Of a stretch of 51,014 bases of DNA, positions 26,377 to 34,405 are shown one piece after another (position 1 is the stretch's first letter; the number at the start of each line of letters is the position of its first letter). A program made the translations under genes and the position numbers. Source of the DNA: Nitrospirota bacterium (lineage in GTDB: Bacteria > Nitrospirota > UBA9217); NCBI GenBank assembly GCA_035516965.1, contig DATIZR010000042.1, positions 1 through 51,014 of the forward strand, in the 5' to 3' direction. A model generated the notes under the pieces. It was not told the origin of the DNA, searched no databases, and was given only the letters and a program-made list of their open reading frames with translations.

Positions 26377-27867
26377 GTGATAGCGATTCTTATAATACCC
26401 ATTGTCACCGCGATCGTCTGCTATCTGCTGAAGCGTCCGCGACTGATCGGCTACGCGAGCCTCGCCGGCGCCGTCAGCCTCGCGCTCTATGCCTTGCCGA
26501 CGATAACGGAATCGGTGTCCGCGCCGGTCGCGGCCATGGACGGCGCGTTCTCCCTGGACGCGCTCTCGGGCTACATCATGGCGCTCGTCATCTTCCTGAG
26601 CCTCGCCTCGGCGATCTACTCCATCAGCTATCTCGAACATGAGCTGGAAACGGGGCTCATAGAGCTCCGGGGGGTCCGGCGGTACTACGGCCTGCTGCAC
26701 CTCTTCATCTTCACCATGCTCCTCGTGACCATGGCGAACAACCTCGCCATCATGTGGATCGGCATCGAGGCCACGACCATCGTATCAGCGCTCCTCATCG
26801 GGCTGGGATTCCACAAGAGGCCGCTGGCGGTCGAGGCCGCGTGGAAGTACATCATCCTCTGCACCGTGGGCATCACCTTCGCGCTCCTCGGCACGTTCAT
26901 CACGTACTACGCCTCGACGGCGGTCATGGGCACCGAGGGAGCGCTCAACTGGACGGTGCTCAAACAGGTGGCCCCCCGGCTCAATCCCGAGACCATGAAG
27001 CTCGCGTTCATTTTTGTGCTCGTCGGTTACGGCACCAAGGCCGGCCTTGCGCCGGTGCACAACTGGCTGCCTGACGCGCACAGCCAGGCGCCGAGCCCCA
27101 TCAGCGCACTGCTCTCGGGCATCCTGCTCAATACCGCTTTCTACGGCATCATGCGTTTCGTCTCGATCGTCCAACCGTCGACCGGCGAGGTCTTTACCGG
27201 CAACCTGCTGATCATCTTCGGCCTCATCTCCATGGGCATCTCGGCCATCTTCATCCTGGTCCAGGAGAACTACAAGCGTCTCCTGGCCTACAGCAGCATC
27301 GAGCACATGGGCATCATCTCGCTCGGCGTCGGCATCGGCGGACCCATAGGCATCTACGGCTCGCTCCTTCATATTCTGAACCACGCGCTGGCAAAGCCGC
27401 TCATGTTCTTCGCCTCGGGCAGGATCCAGTCGCGCTTCGGCTCCACGAACATTGCGAACGTGAGCGGCGTGCTCTCCTCCATGCCGCTTCTCGGCACGCT
27501 GACCTTCATCGGCGCCCTGTCGCTCTCGGGCACGCCGCCCTTTAATATTTTTGTGAGCGAGTTCACGGTGCTGAAGGCGGGCGTAGACAAGGGACTCTGG
27601 CCTGTGGTGGCCATCTTCCTGCTCTTTGTGGTCATCGTGTTCTACGGCGTGCTGTCCGGGTTCGGGAAAATGCTGTTCGGAAGGCCGGACACCGCGAACC
27701 GTTCGGCAGAGCGGCATCACCCTGCTGCGGGCTTGAACGCGGGAAACGTGCTGAGCACCGGCATCATGATCGTGATGGCGATATTGGTCATTGTCATGGG
27801 CTTCAACGTGCCGGCCTTTATCGACGCTACGATCAGGACCTGCGTTCAGGTCGTGGGAGTGAAGTAA
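26377..27867 (+). CDS. Ehr complex 1 antiporter-like subunit, HyfF type (NuoM/N-like)
   Basis: The product is 496 aa with about 14 helices. The helix-5 Glu is in MWIGIEATTIVSALL, and the Lys and His of helices 7-8 in GYGTKAGLAPVHNWLPDAH. LKAGVDKGLW near the C-terminus is HyfF-like. It is the second ion-pump subunit of the complex. GTG start at 26377 just behind a repeat element. Its stop codon TAA shares one base with the ATG of the large subunit, so the two are translationally coupled. Confidence 0.87.
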   Translation: MIAILIIPIVTAIVCYLLKRPRLIGYASLAGAVSLALYALPTITESVSAPVAAMDGAFSLDALSGYIMALVIFLSLASAIYSISYLEHELETGLIELRGVRRYYGLLHLFIFTMLLVTMANNLAIMWIGIEATTIVSALLIGLGFHKRPLAVEAAWKYIILCTVGITFALLGTFITYYASTAVMGTEGALNWTVLKQVAPRLNPETMKLAFIFVLVGYGTKAGLAPVHNWLPDAHSQAPSPISALLSGILLNTAFYGIMRFVSIVQPSTGEVFTGNLLIIFGLISMGISAIFILVQENYKRLLAYSSIEHMGIISLGVGIGGPIGIYGSLLHILNHALAKPLMFFASGRIQSRFGSTNIANVSGVLSSMPLLGTLTFIGALSLSGTPPFNIFVSEFTVLKAGVDKGLWPVVAIFLLFVVIVFYGVLSGFGKMLFGRPDTANRSAERHHPAAGLNAGNVLSTGIMIVMAILVIVMGFNVPAFIDATIRTCVQVVGVK

Positions 27868-29435
27868 TGGATAGGGTCCTTAAGAAAGCGGTCACGGTCG
27901 TTGAGCATCTGAATGAGACCTATCTCGAGGTCAAACCGGATGATTTCAGGGACGTCTGCCGGTACCTGTCCGAAGAGCTGCATGGCCTGCTTCGGCTGAT
28001 GTTCGCGACCGACGAGCGGGAGCGGGACGGCGTGTTCAGGGTCTATGCCGTGTTCTCCGTTCCCGGCGTTGACCGGTTCTTTATCATTGTCCGTTCCGTG
28101 AGCGGGGACGATCCCCGGTTCTCTTCGTTGACCCCTCATGTTCCCGCGGCTCACTGGTACGAACGCGAGATCTACGATATGCTCGGCCTCGCTCCCGAAG
28201 GGCATCCGGACCAGCGCAGGCTCGTTTTCCACGAAGCATTCCCGGCAAATTCACATCCGCTCAGGAAAGACTGGAAGATCGGGCCGTCGGACATCAGGGA
28301 ATGGGGCGAGGGGATCATGGTGAAAGTCCCCCACCCTTTCATGGAAGTGGAAGGCGAGGGTATCGTCGAGATCCCCGTGGGCCCCGTGCATGCCGGCATC
28401 ATCGAGCCGGGACACTTCCGGTTCAGCGCCGTGGGCGAGACCATCTTCTTCCTGGAACCTCGGCTGTTCTATACGCACAAGGGGACGGAGAAGCAGTTCG
28501 AGACGCTCGGATTTATTGAAGGCGTCAAGCTGGCGGAGCGCGTTTCCGGCACCTCATCTTTCTCCCACGGTGCGGCGTACTGCATGGCGGTGGAGCGGAT
28601 GACCGGTACGGAGATCACGGAGAAGGCCTCGGCCGTGCGAACGCTCCTGCTCGAGCTCGAGCGGCTCTATAACCATATCGGCGATATCGGGAACATGTGC
28701 GCGGGGACGGCGCTCGCCGTGGGATACATGAAGGGCGCGGTCATCAAGGAACAGCTCATGCAGCTCAATGAGCGGCTCACCGGGAGCAGGTATCTTCGCA
28801 GCGCGAACATCATCGGCGGCGTCACGAAAGATGTGTTCGCCCGGGCCGACGATATCCTCAAGACGGTTGACGAAGCCACGAAGGATATTAAGGGGCTTAT
28901 GCAGCTGCTGCTCGGCTCGGTCTCGCACCGGGAGCGGTTGGAGAACACCGGACGTCTCTCAAAGGACATCGCGTTGAAGTTGGGCGTGACCGGTGTTGCC
29001 GCGCGGGCGTCGGGCCTGAACGACGATATGAGGAAGTCCCATCCGCACCTCCTGTACGACAGGATGATCTTCGAAGCCCATACCCATGAAAAAGGGGACG
29101 TGTTCGCCCGCATGATGGTCAGGTCTGAAGAGGCCGAGTGCTCCATCTCTATGATCCAGGCGCTCATTGAAAGCGGTTACAAAGGCGATCTGGCCGTTCC
29201 CGTGAAACGGGCGCTTCCCTATGCGTCTGCACTGGGCTATGCCGAGACCCCGCGCGGTTCGCTGTTCTACTGGGTGATGGCGGACAGGAACGGCAGACCG
29301 CTCAGGGTGAAGCTCCGCTCGCCGTCGTACTGCAACTGGCCCGCCGTGCCCTTCGCCGTGCACGGGAACATCGTGCCCGACTTCCCGCTCTGCAACAAGA
29401 GCTTTAATCTGTCGTACTCCGGGACGGATATGTGA
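27867..29435 (+). CDS. Ehr complex 1 large subunit (NuoC-NuoD fusion, HyfG/HycE-like) lacking all four Ni-ligand cysteines
   Basis: The product is 522 aa. Residues 1-140 are a NuoC-like domain ending with YEREIYDMLGLAPEGHPDQR. The rest is NuoD/hydrogenase-large-subunit-like (IPVGPVHAGIIEPGHFRF at 169-186). In true hydrogenases the first nickel motif is RxCGxCxxxH; here it is RVSGTSSFSH (225-234), so both Cys are Ser. The second motif DPCxxCTDR is NLSYSGTDM (514-522), with Ser516 and Gly519 in place of Cys, and the protein ends there with no cleavable tail. It therefore cannot hold a NiFe centre and is not a hydrogenase. The nearest described class is Ehr (energy-converting hydrogenase-related). 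Substrate unknown. Confidence 0.9.
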   Translation: MDRVLKKAVTVVEHLNETYLEVKPDDFRDVCRYLSEELHGLLRLMFATDERERDGVFRVYAVFSVPGVDRFFIIVRSVSGDDPRFSSLTPHVPAAHWYEREIYDMLGLAPEGHPDQRRLVFHEAFPANSHPLRKDWKIGPSDIREWGEGIMVKVPHPFMEVEGEGIVEIPVGPVHAGIIEPGHFRFSAVGETIFFLEPRLFYTHKGTEKQFETLGFIEGVKLAERVSGTSSFSHGAAYCMAVERMTGTEITEKASAVRTLLLELERLYNHIGDIGNMCAGTALAVGYMKGAVIKEQLMQLNERLTGSRYLRSANIIGGVTKDVFARADDILKTVDEATKDIKGLMQLLLGSVSHRERLENTGRLSKDIALKLGVTGVAARASGLNDDMRKSHPHLLYDRMIFEAHTHEKGDVFARMMVRSEEAECSISMIQALIESGYKGDLAVPVKRALPYASALGYAETPRGSLFYWVMADRNGRPLRVKLRSPSYCNWPAVPFAVHGNIVPDFPLCNKSFNLSYSGTDM

Positions 29436-29452
29436 CCAATCGCTCCGAGGAT

Positions 29453-29869
29453 ATGATGCAAAATCCACCACAGAGACGCAGAGACACGGAGAATACATAT
29501 TATTATGAAGGGCTGACGGAGAAGATCATTGCCTGCGCTATTGAGGTACATCGCCATCTTGGGCCTGGCCTGCTCGAATCAATATATGAAGAGTGCTTTT
29601 GTAAAGAATTACAACTCCAGGGCATGGTCTTCGATAACCAGGTGACGCTTCCCGTTGAATATAAAGGACTCCAGCTTGATTGCAGTTATCGGATGGATGT
29701 TGTGGTAGATAGAAAAGTGGTGGTGGAAATCAAATGCGTTGAAAAAATACTTCCAGTTCACGAAGCGCAGTTGTTGACCTATTTAAAACTATCCGGTTTG
29801 AAAGTGGGGCTGATGGTAAACTTTAACTCTGCCTTGCTGAAAGACGGAATCAAAAGACTCGTACGATAA
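29453..29869 (+). CDS. GxxExxY protein (PD-(D/E)xK-like, PDDEXK_3 family)
   Basis: The product is about 138 aa. The family core GLTEKIIACAIEVHRHLGPG then LLESIYEECF gives the GxxExxY motif, and MDVVVDRKVVVEIKCVEKI fits the D...ExK active-site pattern of this nuclease-like fold. Function is unknown; the family is scattered in many genomes as single inserted genes. The first codons (PPQRRRDTE) are read from the left repeat arm, and the stop lies one base before the right arm. ATG at 29453 or 29456; a GTG at 29432 overlapping the large-subunit stop is less likely. It interrupts hyfG and hyfI and is likely cargo. Confidence 0.85.
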   Translation: MMQNPPQRRRDTENTYYYEGLTEKIIACAIEVHRHLGPGLLESIYEECFCKELQLQGMVFDNQVTLPVEYKGLQLDCSYRMDVVVDRKVVVEIKCVEKILPVHEAQLLTYLKLSGLKVGLMVNFNSALLKDGIKRLVR

Positions 29870-29897
29870 CCTCTGTGTCTCTGAGACTCTGTGGTTG
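29465..29897. repeat. CACAGAG-family inverted-repeat element carrying the GxxExxY gene
   Basis: The left arm CCACCACAGAGACGCAGAGA continues with CACGGAGA (29465-29492). The right arm CCTCTGTGTCTCTGAGACTC continues with TGTGGTTG (29870-29897). Inverted, the arms match at most positions. The only gene between them is the GxxExxY protein. An empty relative is at 2850-2925. Confidence 0.75.
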
Positions 29898-29929
29898 TCT
29901 TCCGTACGTGTTATGCTGACGGAGCAGTC

Positions 29930-30463
29930 ATGTTTGAAGAAATACTAAAGAACGTGCTATCCAAGAAGAAGGTCATCCCGTTCCCGGAAGGCTTCACCAT
30001 CGCTCCCGAGCAGGAGGCGAAGATTGTTGACTTTCAGGAAAAGATTGATAGAATCTTCCATAGGTCGCTCCGGATCAGGCAGATCGATGCGGGATCATGC
30101 AACGCCTGCGAATGGGAATGTACGGCGCTCACGAACCCCATCTACGACATCCAGCGCTTCGGCGTCGATTTCGTGGCTTCTCCCCGGCATGCCGACGTGC
30201 TGCTCGTGACCGGGCCGGTATCGCGCCAAATGGAGCTTGCGCTGAAGCGGACCTATATCGCGACCCCGGAACCGAAGCTCGTTGTGGCCTGCGGCGACTG
30301 CGCAAGGGACGGCGGTATCTATAAAGGAAGCTACGCTGTCACCAACGGCGTCGCGAACGTCATTCCCGTCGACGGCTATATCCCCGGATGTCCACCGACG
30401 CCTGCGGCGATCCTGCTGGGACTTTCACGGATCATAGGCGAACTCATCGATAAACGGGCATGA
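29930..30463 (+). CDS. Ehr complex 1 small subunit (HyfI/HycG/NuoB-like), [4Fe-4S]
   Basis: The product is 177 aa. Cys57 and Cys60 (GSCNAC), Cys124 (GDCARDGG) and Cys154 (PGCPP) are the ligands of the proximal [4Fe-4S] cluster, equivalent to N2 in complex I. They are all kept although the partner large subunit has lost its nickel ligands. Electrons can therefore still reach the cluster, but the donor or acceptor is unknown. The start is MFEEIL with GGAG 6 nt upstream. This gene ends the first hyfBCEFGI set; the second set starts 117 bp later. Confidence 0.9.
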   Translation: MFEEILKNVLSKKKVIPFPEGFTIAPEQEAKIVDFQEKIDRIFHRSLRIRQIDAGSCNACEWECTALTNPIYDIQRFGVDFVASPRHADVLLVTGPVSRQMELALKRTYIATPEPKLVVACGDCARDGGIYKGSYAVTNGVANVIPVDGYIPGCPPTPAAILLGLSRIIGELIDKRA

Positions 30464-30579
30464 GGTCGTGTACGAAGAGTCGCAGAAAGAGCAAGGACCT
30501 GCGAGACCCGTGGCGGCCCTTTTCCCTGAACTGATCGGTTTCGGCTTCACCATGCAAGCATAGCCAGGAAGGTAGGGAC

Positions 30580-32622
30580 GTGCTTCTTACACCTGTCAGT
30601 ATCCTATTCGTGTCCTTTGCGGCGCTTCTGCTCCTTCTTGCGCTCATCCCCTTCCTGCGTCGGAACCAGCGTCTCCTCATAACCACCGGTTTTTCCCTTG
30701 CGGCCGTCGCCGCGTTCTTTGCCGCGATCGCCGGCGTTTGGACCGTGGCCGCCAACATCGTGGAGAAGGTCATCATACCCATCGGCCTGCCGGACCTTCC
30801 CTTTCACTTGAGGCTCGACCTGCTGTCCGGCTATTTTCTCGTCGTCGTCGGAGCGCTGGCCTTCTTCGTCTCCCTTTACTCCATCGGCTATGTCAAAGGC
30901 TTCCTGGGCCACCGGCCGGTGACCAGTCTCGTCGTCTTTTATGCCCTGTTCCTCGCGGGAATGTTTCTTGTGGTCCTCGCGGATGACGCCTTGTTCTTCC
31001 TGATCGCCTGGGAAATGATGGCCGCGGCATCGTATTTCCTCGTCCTCTTCGAGGATGAGAAGATCGAGAACAGGAGGGCCGCATTCCTCTATCTCGTCGT
31101 TGCCCACGTGGGCGCGATCGCGATCCTCCTGTCCTTCGGCATCCTGGCAGGCCTCGCCACCGGCTTCAAGGGATTTGAAGGCTATACCTTCGACAGCATG
31201 CGCGAGGCGGAACTTCCCGCCGGCTGGGCTTCCCTGGCATTCCTGCTCGCTTTTTTCGGTTTTTCGGCAAAGGCGGGCGTGATCCCGCTCCACGTGTGGC
31301 TGCCCGAGGCGCATCCCGTGGCGCCGTCGAACGTGTCGGCGTTGATGAGCGGCGTGATGCTCAAGACCGCCATCTACGGGATCATCCGGGTCGTCTTCGA
31401 CCTCATCGGCGTGTTCCCCTGGTGGTGGGGCGCGGTCGTTCTGGTCTTCGGTCTCATCTCCGCGGTCATGGGCGTCCTCTATGCCCTGATGCAGCACGAT
31501 CTGAAAAGGCTCCTGGCGTACCACTCGGTCGAGAACATCGGCATCATCCTCATCGGCGTCGGCCTTGCCATGATCTTTTATTCCTTCGACATGTCCCTGC
31601 TCGCCGCGCTCGCGCTGATAGCCGGCCTCTATCACACGTTGAACCATGCTATGTTCAAGGGACTGCTCTTCATGGGTGCCGGGGCCGTGCTCCATGCCTC
31701 CCATGAGCGGAACATGGAGGAGATGGGCGGTCTCATCCGCTTCATGCCCTGGACGGCCGTCCTCTTTCTGGTCGGCTGCATCTCCATCTCGGCGCTCCCG
31801 CCCTTCAACGGGTTCGTGTCGGAATGGCTGACCTACCAGGCGTTCCTGCTTTCCCCGTCGCTTCCCAGCCCGCTCCTGAACCTGCTCATCCCGCTGGGCG
31901 CCGCGCTGCTGGCGCTCACCAGCGCCCTCGCCGCCGCCTGTTTCGTGAAGGCCTTCGGCGTCACGTTTCTGGGGCAGCCGCGCGGGCATCATCACGGAGG
32001 CGTGCATGAGGTCCGCTGGTCCATGCGCATCGGCATGCTGCTGGCGGCGCTCACCTGCCTGGGCCTCGGCGTTCTGCCCACCGTCATGCTCAGGTGGATG
32101 GACCCCCTGGCCGAAGAACTGGTAGACGGGACCGTCGCCGCCTCGGCATCCGGTTTCGGCTGGATGTGGCTCACGCCCATCGCGGCGGAGCGGGCCTCCT
32201 ATTCGGCGCCGATCGCGTTCCTGGGCATCCTGTCCGTGGTGGTCGTGACCTACCTGCTGCTCCATTCGCGCCGCAGCGCCATCCACCGGGCGCCGCTCTG
32301 GGACTGCGGGTTCGAGAAGGTGACGAACCGGATGCAATATACGGCCACGTCCTTTTCCATGCCGCTCAGGCGTATCTTCGGTTTTCTCTTCAGCATCAAG
32401 GAAAAAGTGAGCCAGCTCCCGCCCGCGACCCATCCCGCTTTCCCCGAGCGGCTGCAGTATCATCTCCGGGTCAGGGACCGCTTCTGGGGTTGGATGTACC
32501 AGCCGGTGGTCGACGCGAGCTTCTGGCTGTCGCGCAGGATCGGCAGGATGCAGCATGGCCGGATCCAGATCTATCTCATCTATTCGTTCGTGACGATCCT
32601 GGTGCTGCTTATATTTTCGTGA
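30580..32622 (+). CDS. Ehr complex 2 antiporter-like subunit, HyfB/NuoL type
   Basis: The product is 680 aa and parallels the protein at 21942-23933 over its length. It has the helix-5 Glu in AWEMMAAASYFLVLF, the Lys in GFSAKAGVIPLHVWLPEAH, and HTLNHAMFKGLLFMGAG. The C-terminal region is longer and has a different loop (QPRGHHHGGVHEV). Sequence divergence from copy 1 is large throughout, so the duplication is old or the sets have separate origins. GTG start at 30580 behind AGGAAGGTAGGG. It opens the second six-gene set. Confidence 0.87.
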   Translation: MLLTPVSILFVSFAALLLLLALIPFLRRNQRLLITTGFSLAAVAAFFAAIAGVWTVAANIVEKVIIPIGLPDLPFHLRLDLLSGYFLVVVGALAFFVSLYSIGYVKGFLGHRPVTSLVVFYALFLAGMFLVVLADDALFFLIAWEMMAAASYFLVLFEDEKIENRRAAFLYLVVAHVGAIAILLSFGILAGLATGFKGFEGYTFDSMREAELPAGWASLAFLLAFFGFSAKAGVIPLHVWLPEAHPVAPSNVSALMSGVMLKTAIYGIIRVVFDLIGVFPWWWGAVVLVFGLISAVMGVLYALMQHDLKRLLAYHSVENIGIILIGVGLAMIFYSFDMSLLAALALIAGLYHTLNHAMFKGLLFMGAGAVLHASHERNMEEMGGLIRFMPWTAVLFLVGCISISALPPFNGFVSEWLTYQAFLLSPSLPSPLLNLLIPLGAALLALTSALAAACFVKAFGVTFLGQPRGHHHGGVHEVRWSMRIGMLLAALTCLGLGVLPTVMLRWMDPLAEELVDGTVAASASGFGWMWLTPIAAERASYSAPIAFLGILSVVVVTYLLLHSRRSAIHRAPLWDCGFEKVTNRMQYTATSFSMPLRRIFGFLFSIKEKVSQLPPATHPAFPERLQYHLRVRDRFWGWMYQPVVDASFWLSRRIGRMQHGRIQIYLIYSFVTILVLLIFS

Positions 32623-32635
32623 TAAGGACTGTCCG

Positions 32636-33580
32636 TTGAACATCAATCCGTTCCTCATAGAGCTGGTTCAGATCGCCGTTCTCCTCGCACTTGCTCCGGC
32701 CTTTGCCGGCTGGGTAAAGATGGTGAAGTGCTGGTTCCAGGGCCGCACGTCGCCGAGCCTGTTCCAGCCCTACCGGGACATCATGAAGTTGTTCGCCAAG
32801 GACGTGACGCTGGCGGAGAACGCCTCGTGGATATTCCGATTCACGCCGTACCTCGTGTTCGGCGTTTCGGTCCTGGCCGGCGGGATCATCCCGATCCTTT
32901 CCGCGGACCTGCCGCTCTCCGCCACGGCCGATGTCATAGCCCTGGTGGCGCTCTTTGCCATAGCCCGGTTCTTTACGGCGCTGGCGGGCATGGACATCGG
33001 CACGGCCTTCGGCGGAATGGGGTCGAGCCGCGAGATGACCATTGCGTCGCTTGCCGAGCCTGCCATGCTGATGGCCGTGTTCGCCGTTTCCCTCGTGAGC
33101 AAATCCACGTCGCTCTCCCAGATAACCCATGTCATCTCCCAGGGACACGCGATGCTGAGGCCGTCGCTGGTTTTCGCGCTCCTGGCGTTCGTCCTGATCG
33201 CCCTGGCAGAAACGGGCAGAGTGCCGGTGGACAATCCCGCCACCCACCTGGAGCTGACCATGATCCATGAGGCGATGATCCTCGAGTATTCGGGGAGACA
33301 CCTCGCGCTTATCGAGTGGGCGGGAATGATGAAGCTGTTCCTCTTCGTCGTCCTGGGGATTGCCTCGTTCTTTCCCTGGGGGATCGCGATGGACGACGAT
33401 GCGACCGCACTTCTTGCAGCCTTGCCGGTGCTACTGCTCAAGCTCGCCGTCGTGGGGGTCGGCCTGGTCATGATCGAGACCGGCCTGGCGAAGATGCGGA
33501 TCTTCCGGATTACCGAGTTCCTGGGGAGCGCCTTCCTGTTCGCAACGCTCGGCATGTTGTCGTACTTCATGCTGGAGTAG
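32636..33580 (+). CDS. Ehr complex 2 membrane subunit, HyfC/HycD/NuoH type
   Basis: The product is 314 aa with about 8 helices. It has SPSLFQPYRDIMKLF in place of the GPGVLQPYYDLI loop of copy 1, MGSSREMTIASLAEP, and ETGRVPVDNPATHLEL. It begins with TTG at 32636, supported by AAGGA 7 nt upstream; no ATG or GTG is suitably placed. The gap to hyfB is 13 bp, so the two are co-translated. Confidence 0.87.
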   Translation: MNINPFLIELVQIAVLLALAPAFAGWVKMVKCWFQGRTSPSLFQPYRDIMKLFAKDVTLAENASWIFRFTPYLVFGVSVLAGGIIPILSADLPLSATADVIALVALFAIARFFTALAGMDIGTAFGGMGSSREMTIASLAEPAMLMAVFAVSLVSKSTSLSQITHVISQGHAMLRPSLVFALLAFVLIALAETGRVPVDNPATHLELTMIHEAMILEYSGRHLALIEWAGMMKLFLFVVLGIASFFPWGIAMDDDATALLAALPVLLLKLAVVGVGLVMIETGLAKMRIFRITEFLGSAFLFATLGMLSYFMLE

Positions 33581-33664
33581 ATAGGTAAAATACCGAAAGG
33601 GGACTCGAACCCGGGATTTTCCCCGGGCGATCATGCTTTGTTCATGCACTGAAAGAGGAATGAT

Positions 33665-34330
33665 ATGAATGTACAGCTTGCCTCACAGCTCAACAGCCTC
33701 CTGGCGGCACTGATCCTGCTGACGACGTTCGGCCTTCTGGTGCAGAAGAGGATGAACGCCCTCTTGCATCTCTTCGCGCTGCAGGGCTTCCTGCTCGCCG
33801 TGAGCACCGCCATGGTTGGTTTCGTCGGCGGGGCCCATGATCTGTATATTTCATCCATCCTGACCCTGGCGACGAAGGTCGTGGTCCTGCCCTATATCCT
33901 TCATGTGCTTATCCAGAAATTAAGGATCCACAAAGAAGTGGAAACGGTCGTGAAGATCCCCACGACCATGCTGATGGGGATCGTGCTGGTGATATTCTCC
34001 TATCACCTGACCGCGCCCATCCGGGAGCTTTCAACGCTCGTGACCAAATCGACGCTCGCCGTAGCCCTCGCCACCGTCATGCTCGGCTTCTTGATGATGA
34101 TCACCCGCAAGCACGCGGTCACGCAGATCATCGGGTTCCTCGCCATGGAGAACGGGCTGCTGTTCGCCGCCACGAGCGCGACCTACGGCATGCCCCTCGT
34201 CGTGGAGCTCGGCGTGGCCCTGGACCTGTTGATCGCCGCGTTCATCTTCGGGATGTTCTTCTTCCATATCAGCACGGCCTTCGACAGCCTTGATGTCGAC
34301 CAGATGGCGAGGCTGAAGGAAGAGGATTGA
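33665..34330 (+). CDS. Ehr complex 2 membrane subunit, HyfE type
   Basis: The product is 221 aa with 6-7 helices. It has the HyfE core MITRKHAVTQIIGFLAMENGL, matching copy 1 in the same place, and it ends with a short acidic tail. The start is ATG behind GAAAGAGGAA. The 84-bp spacer before it contains a short tRNA T-arm-like sequence but no repeat element of the copy 1 type. Confidence 0.85.
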   Translation: MNVQLASQLNSLLAALILLTTFGLLVQKRMNALLHLFALQGFLLAVSTAMVGFVGGAHDLYISSILTLATKVVVLPYILHVLIQKLRIHKEVETVVKIPTTMLMGIVLVIFSYHLTAPIRELSTLVTKSTLAVALATVMLGFLMMITRKHAVTQIIGFLAMENGLLFAATSATYGMPLVVELGVALDLLIAAFIFGMFFFHISTAFDSLDVDQMARLKEED

Positions 34331-34405
34331 CGCTGCCGTAAAGGTAAAATGCAAATTGAATCTTTTACTTCTGACTTTAAACGTTGAACTTGATATGAGG
34401 TCCTG

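Noticed and set aside
33593-33640. A complete tRNA gene on the minus strand
   Set aside because: A T-arm-like sequence is present, but no anticodon arm, D-arm or matching acceptor can be folded.
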